Origin: Trinickia caryophylli
Lineage (GTDB): Bacteria > Pseudomonadota > Gammaproteobacteria > Burkholderiales > Burkholderiaceae
NCBI RefSeq assembly: GCF_034424545.1
Contig: NZ_CP139970.1
Coordinates: 186,001 to 250,000, forward strand
Direction: 5' to 3'
Length of the DNA stretch: 64,000 nt
The position numbers and the translations under genes were made by a program. Shown in pieces: positions 1-7,401 of this stretch (position 1 is its first letter; each line of letters opens with the position of its first letter). The notes beneath the pieces were generated by a model that did not search any database, was not told the origin of the DNA, and worked only from the letters and a program-made list of their open reading frames with translations.

Positions 1-153
1 CCCTCCCCGCCGCGCCCGGTGTCGATCATGTATGCGCGCAATCGGCATCTGCCGCGCAAGGTACGGCTCTTTGCAGATTGGGTGGCCGACGTCTTCGCCC
101 GCTCGCCGCTCACGCAGCCCGTGGCCGCCGCTCGAAGCATCGAAGCGGTTTGA
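1..153 (+). CDS. LysR-type regulator, C-terminal fragment (cut by window start)
   Basis: Frame 1 is open from the first base to a TGA at 151-153 and gives a 50-residue tail. It contains the run PVSIMYARNRHLPRKVR followed by LFADWVADVFA. This is the usual end of the LysR effector-binding domain, where a Pro-Val-x-x-x-Tyr strand precedes the last helix. The DNA-binding half lies outside the window, so target and effector cannot be judged. It converges on the minus-strand gene ending at 185, with only 31 bases between. The call rests on motif recognition of a short fragment. Confidence 0.72.
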   Translation, partial: PSPPRPVSIMYARNRHLPRKVRLFADWVADVFARSPLTQPVAAARSIEAV

Positions 154-184
154 CGGCGCACCGGCGCGCGCGCCGCTTCACGTG

Positions 185-784
185 TCAATCGCCTGCGTCC
201 GGACGCAAACGCAGCTTCAGGCGCAGCGGTTCTCGCAGCGGTTGCGGCGGCCGCGCGCTCAACGCCGCGTCGCTCAACAAACGATGCAATGCCGCATCCG
301 CCTGGGCGTTGCCGAGCGAATCGAACTCGACGCGCACCGGGCGCCCCCCGGCATCGGGCCATACCGCCAGCGCAACGTCGCGAGGCGGACTCGCTGCGGT
401 GACGGCGGCCTGCTCGTCGAGGAAGCGGCGCAGCGCCTGCGCATCGTCGCCATCGGCATCGAGCGCCGATTGGAATCGCTGCCCGACGGTGCTCGCGTAG
501 TCGACCCACGATGCGGGAACCGGCTCGCTCATTGGCTGTGCATGCGCGCAGACTCCAGCCGCCAGGAACGGCGCGAGCAGCCATGCGCCGAGCCGCCCGC
601 CGCAACGCGGCCGGGCATGCCGGAAGCTCGCGCGCCGGCGCAGGAATCGCAGTACCGCCGGCACAAAAAAGGCCGGCAAGGATGCGCGCAGCGGCAAAAC
701 TGCGAGCGCGACAGCAAACACAGCGGCGCTCGTGACGCCGCTATCGAGTGCCAGCGGAATAATCAGCGCAATACCCGGGCTCAT
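185..784 (-). CDS. Membrane protein with TonB C-terminal-like domain, last gene of the TPS/TonB cluster
   Basis: 199 residues. The start at 784 has a strong AAGGAGG eight bases upstream. The N-terminus has hydrophobic stretches at roughly residues 5-45 and again near 66-80. The last 65 residues show the TonB C-terminal pattern: a strand (DVALAVWPD), a turn with G-G-R, a strand ending in a short helix, a Pro-rich turn (ARPPQP) and a final strand (LRLKLRLRP). They line up by eye with the end of the TonB gene at 6241-6957. It lacks the Pro-rich spacer of a classical TonB. It is probably the distal gene of the minus-strand cluster, after a 165-base gap. I infer a TonB-like accessory role; a clean family assignment needs a profile search. 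Confidence 0.6.
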   Translation of the reverse strand: MSPGIALIIPLALDSGVTSAAVFAVALAVLPLRASLPAFFVPAVLRFLRRRASFRHARPRCGGRLGAWLLAPFLAAGVCAHAQPMSEPVPASWVDYASTVGQRFQSALDADGDDAQALRRFLDEQAAVTAASPPRDVALAVWPDAGGRPVRVEFDSLGNAQADAALHRLLSDAALSARPPQPLREPLRLKLRLRPDAGD

Positions 785-949
785 GCATCTGCCTCCTTCG
801 TTTCAACTGCTCGGCAGCAGCGTCCACAGAGCTGCATGACCGATCGCATCGCCATGCACCGCCATCGCACCCGCCGCGATTTCATCGTCAAAGGCGGGCT
901 GCCGCCCTGCCCGATCCGCTGCATGGCTCCCCGATCGATGCCCGGTCGC

Positions 950-1357
950 TCAAGGGCGCGTTGCCGGAGTCGGCTGCGGGCGCTGAGGAACCGCCGACTT
1001 CCCCCAGTTCGACCCGAACCGGATACTTTCCGAGGAATAGTTGAACGTGCCCACACGATTGGACGGCGACGTTACGATCCCTTCAGCGGGATTCGATGCG
1101 GCAGCCGCCGCACGATTACCGCCACCTGAGAGACGTTGCGAAAGACAGCTATAAGATAGCGCGCGCTCGCCGCCAACTTCCGCATCGACACAGACGGGCT
1201 GCCCGTCCGATGCGCCGCCTGCTGCCTGAGCTTGCCCCCGGTCCGGCTCCTGAGCCGGCATCGGCTCGAGCGCCCGGACCGGTGACGGCGCCAAGCCGGC
1301 CAGGGCCGCTGCCATGCATGCCGTTGCCGCGCAAACCTTCATGTAACGCCGTGTCAT
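950..1357 (-). CDS. Small secreted protein of unknown function
   Basis: 135 residues from the ATG at 1357, chosen because GGGAGG sits about six bases upstream; an ATG at 1372 lacks this. Residues 1-30 form a typical Sec signal peptide (charged MTRRYMK, Ala-rich core, cleavage near PVRA). The mature protein has two cysteines (in QPVCVDAE and SYSCLSQRL) that could form a disulfide. Its tail is Pro/Gln-rich (PQRPQPTPATRP). No enzyme motif is visible. It starts 27 bases after the zinc-protein gene ends, so it is almost certainly cotranscribed with the TPS/TonB cluster and likely periplasmic or surface-exposed. I do not recognise the family. Confidence 0.6.
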   Translation of the reverse strand: MTRRYMKVCAATACMAAALAGLAPSPVRALEPMPAQEPDRGQAQAAGGASDGQPVCVDAEVGGERALSYSCLSQRLSGGGNRAAAAASNPAEGIVTSPSNRVGTFNYSSESIRFGSNWGKSAVPQRPQPTPATRP

Positions 1358-1384
1358 CGGTGCCTCCCACAAGACGACCCACGC

Positions 1385-2200
1385 TTATTCCGGGCTCCCG
1401 TCGAAATCCACGCCATCGCGTCCGTCATTCGCCTCCCGCCTCGCCCGCTCTCGCGCCGACTCGTCGAGAAACCGTGCGAAAGCGCGCAACTCGGGCCGCG
1501 CAACGACAGGCGTCCGGATGTCGGCAAGCCGCGCAGCGCGTTCGACCGGCTCCCAATGCAAAAGGTCCGCACCGCTCGGCAACGGCGTGTGCAATGGGTT
1601 GCGATAGACGAGCCTGAAAAGCCGCGGCTCGGCCGCACGCCCGGCGTCCCACAGCTGCCCCACCTCGCGCACCGTCCAGTCGAACCAGAACCGCACGCGC
1701 ACCGGCTCGCCGCGCTCGTCGCGTTGTGCCATGAAGCCGGCCATCGCGAGCAGCACATACGGCAGATCGCGTTGATCGAGCGACGGATAGGACCAGAGGT
1801 TCAGCACGTCCGCGAGCGCGACGAGTTCGCTGAAGCGCTCGAGCGTCAGGCCCGGCGCGCTCGCGCGCGCCATGCGATAGTGTCGCCGCCAGAGGCGCAC
1901 GAAACGGGCTCTTTGCACGGGACCGACCTCGGGGTCATAAGGACGGCCCACCGCGATGCCTTCCGGCTGGTAGCTCGGCGTGGTGAGCGGGCAGCGCTCG
2001 TCGTCGGCGCCCGATGCGTGGCGATAATAGCGATGGCCCGCGCGGTGCCGACGGCTCGGGACGAGCGGCGCGCCGCACAGCGGACAGCGCACCAGCCCGT
2101 CGCCGGATACTTCATCGCGCGCGTATGCCGCCACATATCGCTCATCGAGCGGATGAACGCCCGGGACGCTCTCGCGCCGTTTTCGCCTGGCGGCACTCAT
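1385..2200 (-). CDS. CoiA-like zinc-ribbon protein, paralogue of 21934-22728
   Basis: 271 residues. Near residues 39-75 it has a Cys-Pro-Leu-Cys-Gly-x-Pro knuckle, then His-Tyr-Tyr-Arg-His-Ala and a later Cys-Pro-Leu. This CxxC...HxxxH...C layout matches the N-terminal zinc-binding segment of CoiA-like proteins. The rest is helical, with the conserved blocks ADVLNLWSYPSLDQRDLPY and RFWFDWTVREV. These recur as ADVLRLWACPTLAQADVPY and RFWFDASVKEV in the second copy at 21934. The nuclease half of true CoiA is not evident. The start overlaps the PpiC stop as ATGA, showing translational coupling within the TPS/TonB cluster. Function unknown; it could be a DNA-binding or protein-binding adaptor. 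Confidence 0.65.
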   Translation of the reverse strand: MSAARRKRRESVPGVHPLDERYVAAYARDEVSGDGLVRCPLCGAPLVPSRRHRAGHRYYRHASGADDERCPLTTPSYQPEGIAVGRPYDPEVGPVQRARFVRLWRRHYRMARASAPGLTLERFSELVALADVLNLWSYPSLDQRDLPYVLLAMAGFMAQRDERGEPVRVRFWFDWTVREVGQLWDAGRAAEPRLFRLVYRNPLHTPLPSGADLLHWEPVERAARLADIRTPVVARPELRAFARFLDESARERARREANDGRDGVDFDGSPE

Positions 2201-3087
2201 TGCGCGGCGTCGACCGCCTTTTTCAACGCCGCTTCGTCGATCGAAAGCGCACTGTCTCCGCCCGCCTTCGCCAGGTAGGCCTCGGCGTTTTGCTGGGTGC
2301 GCGAGCGCCGCAACGACGCGCGCAGCATCTCCTTTACATCCGCCAGCGGGCGCACGGAGGGAACCCGCGACTCGATGAGCTTGACGATATGGAACCCTGA
2401 CGCCGTGCGCACCGGCTGCGATATGTCGCCGGGCTTCATCGCCTGGACCACCTTGCGGATCTCGGGCACTAGCAGCGTGTCCGGCAGGAAACCCATGTCC
2501 CCACCGCGCGCCGCGCTGGCCGATTCGTCCGAGTTGGCCTTCGCCAGCGCCGCGAAATCCGCGCCCGCTGCGCGCGCCGATTTCGCGAGCGAGTCCGCGC
2601 GCTTTTGCGCCTTGTCGGCCGCGCTTTTATCGGCGCCGGCCGGCACGGCGACGAAGATCTGCGCGAGGTGCGCGGCAGCGGGAACGGTCCACGCCGTCGT
2701 ATTCGCGTCGTAGGCCGCCTGCAGTTGCGCATCGGAGGGATAGTCGGCCGGCGGTTCGCTGACCGATGCGAGGTAGCTGCGCACGATGACCTCGCGCTTC
2801 GCACTCTCGATCATCTGCGCGACCTCCTCGCGCCGGTCCCAGCCCTTCGACTTCGCTTCGGCCAGCACCGCGGCCTGCGCCACGCGCGCCCGTACAATCG
2901 CGTCGGCGCTCTTGGGATCGCCCGCGATGCGCGCGCGGGTCGGCGCGTCGAGCGCGTGGAGCAGGCTCGTGATATCCGACTGCTTGACGGCAACGCCGCC
3001 CGCGCGCGCGACGACGTCGTCCTGCGCCCACGCCGCCGCGGGCGCACAGGACGCCGCCATGCAAACCAGCCATGCGAATCGTTTCAT
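2197..3087 (-). CDS. Periplasmic parvulin-type peptidyl-prolyl isomerase (PpiC/SurA-like)
   Basis: 296 residues from the ATG at 3087, which is preceded by GAGGAGG and followed by a clean signal peptide (cleavage near AWA-QDD, residue 21). A longer open frame upstream lacks any initiation signal. Residues 25-125 resemble the helical SurA/PrsA chaperone arm. Residues 140-240 form a rotamase domain with the hallmarks GGDMGF (195-200) and SGFHIVKL (230-237). The family isomerises prolyl bonds and chaperones outer-membrane proteins in the periplasm. The gene lies one base after the YbjN-like gene and overlaps the zinc-protein gene by four bases. Its placement suggests a dedicated folding factor for the porin, TpsB or TpsA passenger; that client is inferred. 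Confidence 0.9.
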   Translation of the reverse strand: MKRFAWLVCMAASCAPAAAWAQDDVVARAGGVAVKQSDITSLLHALDAPTRARIAGDPKSADAIVRARVAQAAVLAEAKSKGWDRREEVAQMIESAKREVIVRSYLASVSEPPADYPSDAQLQAAYDANTTAWTVPAAAHLAQIFVAVPAGADKSAADKAQKRADSLAKSARAAGADFAALAKANSDESASAARGGDMGFLPDTLLVPEIRKVVQAMKPGDISQPVRTASGFHIVKLIESRVPSVRPLADVKEMLRASLRRSRTQQNAEAYLAKAGGDSALSIDEAALKKAVDAAQ

Positions 3088-3088
3088 G

Positions 3089-3577
3089 TCAGACCTCCTC
3101 GGCGACGGGCGCCGCGCGCTGCGCGCTGTCGGTGGCCGCCAACGCGGGCCGATTGCGCAAATGAAGCAGGAACTCCTGGATGAGCCGATCCCAAAGCTCG
3201 ATCGTCGCGCGCAGGTGACGTACGCTGACACCGCCCGCCACGACCACATCCATTTCCAGCACGAGAAAGGCGCCCTGCAGAGATAACCGCGCAAAACGCT
3301 TCGTCGCGTTCCAGCCCGCCACGAGTTCGGGCGGCAATTCGCCCTGCACCCGCAGCACGCAGCTGAGCGTGTAGTCGATGAACGTACCCGGCTCGGTTCC
3401 CGCGTTGCCGAAGCGCACGGCGAAACCGATGCCCTGGCTCGCGCTCATCAGTTGGGTAACGCCTGCTTGTTCGGCGAGCGTCACGCGATAGCCCGCGGAC
3501 TTGAAACACTCCGCGACGCGATCGACGCTCGCCTCGGTCAGCAGCGCCTTTTCTCCTGCCTGGTCATGATCGGTCAT
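3089..3577 (-). CDS. YbjN domain-containing protein
   Basis: 162 residues, no signal peptide. The sequence has the YbjN pattern: an N-terminal helix (VAECFKSAGYRVTL), a mixed sheet containing FIDYTLSCVLRVQGELPPEL, then FARLSLQGAFLVLEMDVVVAGG and a final helix (ATIELWDRLIQEFL). YbjN folds resemble type III secretion chaperones, and members are usually cytoplasmic with poorly defined roles. AGAAGGA lies upstream of the start. It is separated by one base from the ppiC-like gene. In this operon it could be a cytoplasmic chaperone for an exported partner, but that is inference. Confidence 0.75.
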   Translation of the reverse strand: MTDHDQAGEKALLTEASVDRVAECFKSAGYRVTLAEQAGVTQLMSASQGIGFAVRFGNAGTEPGTFIDYTLSCVLRVQGELPPELVAGWNATKRFARLSLQGAFLVLEMDVVVAGGVSVRHLRATIELWDRLIQEFLLHLRNRPALAATDSAQRAAPVAEEV

Positions 3578-3672
3578 GTCGAATCCATCCTTCTGACATC
3601 GTGTCGGCGCGCGTCATCCCATGCGGGCCGCGCCATCCCGCTACCGTTTCCGGCTGCCTCGCCGCGGCGGGC

Positions 3673-4338
3673 CTAAGGTCCGACCTCCGGCGCGGAAGCG
3701 GGCCGCGGAGCCGATGCGGGCGCCGCTGTCGTCGTCATGCGCCGGTCGAATCTGCCCGCGTAAAGCGCATCGCCGTATTGCTGCGCGATCTCGTCGTACT
3801 TCACGCGCGCGCGCTGTGCGAAGGGCTGCCGTGTTTGCAGGAACGTGCCCAAATCCACGTGCTCGTACGCGTCGAGCAATTCGTGCCCCACCCGATAGAG
3901 CTGGGCGTTCTTCGCCTCGCAGCGTTGCAACTGGCCGCTCGCGGCGTCGAGCCTGGCCTGCACGCCTGCGAGCTCGGTTCCTTGGGTACGCCGCTCGGCC
4001 ACCAGTTGCGCGGAAGACGTGCGCGCTTTTTCAAGCTCGGCTCTATCGCGCGCATGACTCGCCCGTTCCTGCGCCAGCGCGCGCTCGCTCGTTTGCGATG
4101 CGCGTGCGCGGGCCAGCTCGGCCTTCGCCGCGTCGCGCTCGGATATCGCCTTGTCTCGCGCGGCCTCCACGGCTGTCTTCTCGTTTTGCCATTGCGCCTG
4201 CGCCTCCTGGAGATCGCGCAGTTGCTGCACGGTCGTGCGCAACTGCGCCCGCAAGCGCTCCTCCATGCTTTGCCCGGACGCGCCGAGTGGCACGAGCGCC
4301 GCGGCGCACAGGACGATGAGCGGGCGAATCGGTTTCAT
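3673..4338 (-). CDS. Periplasmic coiled-coil protein of the TPS/TonB cluster
   Basis: 221 residues. A signal peptide (MKPIRPLIVLCAAAL..., cleavage near ASG-QSM) is followed by about 110 residues of dense heptad-like coiled coil, rich in Glu, Ala, Arg and Gln (roughly residues 25-135). A conserved helical block follows (YRVGHELLDAYEHVDLGTF), then a disordered Ala/Pro-rich tail. Similar proteins are often labelled DNA repair ATPase purely because of coiled-coil similarity. There is no ATPase motif here and the signal peptide makes that name implausible. The start, with GAGG just upstream, lies eight bases before the porin stop. A role as a periplasmic strut or adaptor between inner-membrane motor and outer-membrane proteins is plausible but inferred. 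Confidence 0.7.
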   Translation of the reverse strand: MKPIRPLIVLCAAALVPLGASGQSMEERLRAQLRTTVQQLRDLQEAQAQWQNEKTAVEAARDKAISERDAAKAELARARASQTSERALAQERASHARDRAELEKARTSSAQLVAERRTQGTELAGVQARLDAASGQLQRCEAKNAQLYRVGHELLDAYEHVDLGTFLQTRQPFAQRARVKYDEIAQQYGDALYAGRFDRRMTTTAAPASAPRPASAPEVGP

Positions 4339-4345
4339 GTCGGCC

Positions 4346-6172
4346 TCAGAAGCGCGCGTTGAGTTCGATCTGCAGCACGTCGATCGTCATCGGCGGCCCG
4401 TACACTTCGCGCGCGCTGAGGTAGCGCGCCGCAAGCCACGCGTCGCGCGCGATGCCGTATTGCGCGCCGATCACGTAACCCTTTGCGTTCGTGCCGCCGA
4501 GATGGAAGTCGGGATCGGTGAGCGCCGCAAGCACGGCGTCGGGCTCGAGATACTTGTAGGTCACCGAAAAATTCCAGTCGCCCTTGCTCACCGTTTCCGG
4601 TTCGCCGAGCGTCGCCTTGAACATGTAACCGTTCGGCCCGCTCTTGTAGTCCGCCTGAGTCACCGTGGATGACGTGCTGGCGTTGTTGTAGTTGTTTACC
4701 GGCAGCGACGGCGCCGCAAATGCCTTGTTCGTGTTGTATGCCAGATTGCGCACGTACTCGCCGTCGAGACGTAATTTGAACCGGTCGGCCACCACCGTAT
4801 CCCATTGCAGCCTGGCATCGAAGAGCCGGTAGTTGTAAGCGAGGCCGAAGTACTGCGGATCGGGCGTGAGACCAGGCGCGAGATTCGGGTTCTGCACGAT
4901 GTTGCGCAGCGCGACGAGCGTATTGCCCTTTTGCATGAATGCCGGCGCTTCGTTGTCGGTGCTGCAGCTCGTGGCGCCCAGATAAAGCGCGCATGGCGCG
5001 GACAGATTGCCGCGCAGGTTCATGAAATCGTAGTAGGCAATCGCGCCCGTGAGGCGGTTCCGCGGGTTGATCTTCCACTGTGCGCCGGCTTGCATCCCGA
5101 GCATCCAGCGCGTATCGGTGCCGCTCTTTTCGATCTGCGTGGCGGGGAAATTCTCCCCTGTGTATTGGATCGGAAAAACGCCCAGCGTGCCGAACAGCGT
5201 GAGCTCGGGCGCCGAGGGCAGCGCACGACGGGCCGTTGCCGCAATCCCGTCGAACTCGAGATCGTTCGAATAGACGAGATCGGACGAGAAGAACGGATTG
5301 TCGAAGCGACCGGCCGTGACGTTGAGCCACGGCGTGGGCGTGTAGCGGATATAGGCCTGGTTCAACCAGATGTTCTTTTTCGAGAACCCCCCGCCGAGTG
5401 TCGAGGTGGTCGATACGGGGCCGTTGTCGTTGCCCGAGGCGAGTTGCATGCCCGCTGCCAGTGTCTCGGCGATCTGCGCCGTCACGCCGAGGCGTGCACG
5501 CACGCGCAGCAGGTTGTTGCGGTTCTCGGTCGTGTTCAGCGTGGGCGGCAAACCCAGGTTCGTATTCGGGTTCACGTCGTAGGCGCTGCCTGCGTTGATC
5601 GCGGCGAAGTCGGTCACGCCCGTCGCATTGCGCGGCGAATAGAAATGGTATTCGTCGCGCACGCGAATATCGCCACTGATCCGGATTCTCGATACCCAGT
5701 CGGGAAACGTGTTCGGCTGCGCCCAGTTCTCGGCCTTTGCCTGCGCGACCACTTCCTGCTTCACCTGCTCGCGGATCTGATCGCGCACGAGCTGCGGTAC
5801 GTACGGCACGGCCACATCGCCGGGCTGCGTCGGCGCGTTGACGATTGCCGCGCTCGCACCCGCGCGCGTACGCGATGCCTTCGTCTGCGCCGCCTCGTCA
5901 CGTGCCTCGCGAATCAGGTCGTTGGCGTTTTGCTGCGTGAGCACGCCGCGCTTGACGAGCAGGTTGATCAGATTGACGACGACGCTTTCCGTCGGCGCAG
6001 CCAGACCCGCGGCGGCTGCCTCGGCCGCCTGGGTCTCGAGCGATTGCGCGTGCGCCGTCGCGGCGAGCGTCATACCCGCCATCGCTAGTGCTGCCGCACG
6101 CCGCTCCACGCGCGGCAAGCGGCCGATCCCCGTTCTGTTGCGGCCACCGTTGCGCCGCGTTTCGATCGTCAT
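4346..6172 (-). CDS. Large putative outer-membrane porin (Porin_5-like)
   Basis: 608 residues from the ATG at 6172, chosen because GGAG lies about nine bases upstream and a signal peptide with cleavage near AHA-QSL follows. In-frame ATGs at 6187 and 6208 are alternatives. The first 130 mature residues are helical (LINLLVKRGVLTQQNANDLI, then RDQIREQVKQEVVAQ), like the periplasmic segment of this family. The remainder is a run of amphipathic strands typical of a beta-barrel, ending in aromatic Phe (IELNARF), the recognition signal of the BAM machinery. Substrate unknown. It follows tonB closely, so TonB-energised uptake or assembly is conceivable. The TonB box and plug of a TonB-dependent receptor were not seen. 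Confidence 0.85.
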   Translation of the reverse strand: MTIETRRNGGRNRTGIGRLPRVERRAAALAMAGMTLAATAHAQSLETQAAEAAAAGLAAPTESVVVNLINLLVKRGVLTQQNANDLIREARDEAAQTKASRTRAGASAAIVNAPTQPGDVAVPYVPQLVRDQIREQVKQEVVAQAKAENWAQPNTFPDWVSRIRISGDIRVRDEYHFYSPRNATGVTDFAAINAGSAYDVNPNTNLGLPPTLNTTENRNNLLRVRARLGVTAQIAETLAAGMQLASGNDNGPVSTTSTLGGGFSKKNIWLNQAYIRYTPTPWLNVTAGRFDNPFFSSDLVYSNDLEFDGIAATARRALPSAPELTLFGTLGVFPIQYTGENFPATQIEKSGTDTRWMLGMQAGAQWKINPRNRLTGAIAYYDFMNLRGNLSAPCALYLGATSCSTDNEAPAFMQKGNTLVALRNIVQNPNLAPGLTPDPQYFGLAYNYRLFDARLQWDTVVADRFKLRLDGEYVRNLAYNTNKAFAAPSLPVNNYNNASTSSTVTQADYKSGPNGYMFKATLGEPETVSKGDWNFSVTYKYLEPDAVLAALTDPDFHLGGTNAKGYVIGAQYGIARDAWLAARYLSAREVYGPPMTIDVLQIELNARF

Positions 6173-6240
6173 TCCGATTCTCCACATGACATGCCGTTGT
6201 TCTTCCATTCGCTCGCGGCGAGCCGCGCGTGCCCCCGCGT

Positions 6241-6957
6241 TCACAGTCCCGTCTTGCGCCCCTGCAGTTTCACCAGCACCGGGTAGGTCGCGTTCGGCGG
6301 CGGCGCCTCGTCCATGCGGCCGATTGCCTGGATCGCGCTTGCGATGGCGTCGTCGAGCGCCGTATCACCGGTCGAACGAGCGATCGCCACCTTGACGATG
6401 CGCCCCGATGGCTCCATCCACACATTCAGGTTCACGTCGAAGCGGCTCCCGCCACCCGCCTGCTGCACGCGCTTGTCGCGCTCCACCGCCTGCTGCAGCA
6501 GATAGGCCATGTACTGCCGATACGTCGCGTTGCCGAATGCGCCTGCCCCGCCACTGCCCGCCATGCCCGTACCATCTCCCGCACCGATGTTGAAACCGTC
6601 GGTGCCCGCCTGCGCCGGCGCATTCATCGTCAACTGCCTGGGCGTGTTGTCGGCGGGCTTCGGCGACTGCGCGGGCTTCGGCACCTCGGTGGGCCGCTCC
6701 ACGGGCGCCTTGGTCTGCTGCTCGACTTTCTCCGGCGGCTTTTGTTGCGGCGGCGGGGGCGGAGGTGGCGGCGGCAACGGAATAACCGTCGTTACCATCG
6801 GCGCCTGCGCCCGCTTGACGCCCGCCTGATCGCCGGCGAAGTGGCGCATGAGCCACGCGACGGCGATCAGCACCGCAAGCAACGCCGCCCGCTTGATCCA
6901 CCGGCTCGCGCGCGCCGTGTCCGGGTTGTCGTAGCCATTGTCGAAAGGCGTTTCCAT
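6241..6957 (-). CDS. tonB: TonB-family energy transducer
   Basis: 238 residues with classical TonB layout. There is a cytoplasmic N-terminus, one membrane segment (about residues 23-37, ALLAVLIAVAWLM) and a Pro-rich spacer with nine consecutive prolines followed by PP/KP/EP repeats (about 60-105). A Gly-rich stretch and a C-terminal domain follow, with SGRIVKVAIARSTGDTALDDAI. TonB spans the periplasm and passes proton-motive energy from ExbBD to outer-membrane receptors. GGGAGG precedes the start, and exbD ends nine bases upstream. The unusually short upstream spacing and shared strand indicate one transcript with exbB and exbD. The energised partner here is unknown; the porin or TpsB are candidates. 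Confidence 0.92.
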   Translation of the reverse strand: METPFDNGYDNPDTARASRWIKRAALLAVLIAVAWLMRHFAGDQAGVKRAQAPMVTTVIPLPPPPPPPPPQQKPPEKVEQQTKAPVERPTEVPKPAQSPKPADNTPRQLTMNAPAQAGTDGFNIGAGDGTGMAGSGGAGAFGNATYRQYMAYLLQQAVERDKRVQQAGGGSRFDVNLNVWMEPSGRIVKVAIARSTGDTALDDAIASAIQAIGRMDEAPPPNATYPVLVKLQGRKTGL

Positions 6958-6966
6958 CGCGCGCCG

Positions 6967-7377
6967 CTAGCCTCCCGAAGGCGATTTACCGGTCACGAGG
7001 CCTACTTGCGCGAGGTCGAGCCGTCGCAGCAGGTCCAGCACGTCCATCACCTTCTGGTAGGCGACGGCCGAGTCGCCCTTGAGCACGATCGGGAAATCGG
7101 GCGTCATCGCCTTTTGCGAGCGCAGGCGGCTCTCGAGCTCGTCCATGCTCACGGGATAGGCGTCGAGGTAAATCTGCCCCGAATCGGAAACCGTGATCGC
7201 CTTCGTCTGCGGTTTCGCGAGGCTCGTCGATGAGCTTGCCTTCGGCAGATCGACGCGAATGCCCTGTACGGATGCGGTCGTCATGATGATGAAGATCACC
7301 AGCAGCACGTACGCGAGATCGAGCATCGGCGTGATGTTGATGTCGTCGTAGGGCTTGTCGTCGTCCTGGACCTGCAT
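6967..7377 (-). CDS. exbD: ExbD/TolR biopolymer transport protein
   Basis: 136 residues. One N-terminal transmembrane helix (LDLAYVLLVIFIIMTT) is preceded by the family signature NITPMLD. Asp20 sits where the essential membrane aspartate of ExbD lies. The periplasmic domain has the usual VRVDLP-like segment (here IRVDLPKA) and DFPIVLKGD. With the ExbB-like protein encoded upstream it would form a proton-driven motor for TonB. The start is preceded by GGAGG and lies 24 bases after the exbB-like stop. All three motor genes are adjacent. Confidence 0.93.
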   Translation of the reverse strand: MQVQDDDKPYDDINITPMLDLAYVLLVIFIIMTTASVQGIRVDLPKASSSTSLAKPQTKAITVSDSGQIYLDAYPVSMDELESRLRSQKAMTPDFPIVLKGDSAVAYQKVMDVLDLLRRLDLAQVGLVTGKSPSGG

Positions 7378-7401
7378 GGTGTGGATCCTCCGTGCGTGGC
7401 T

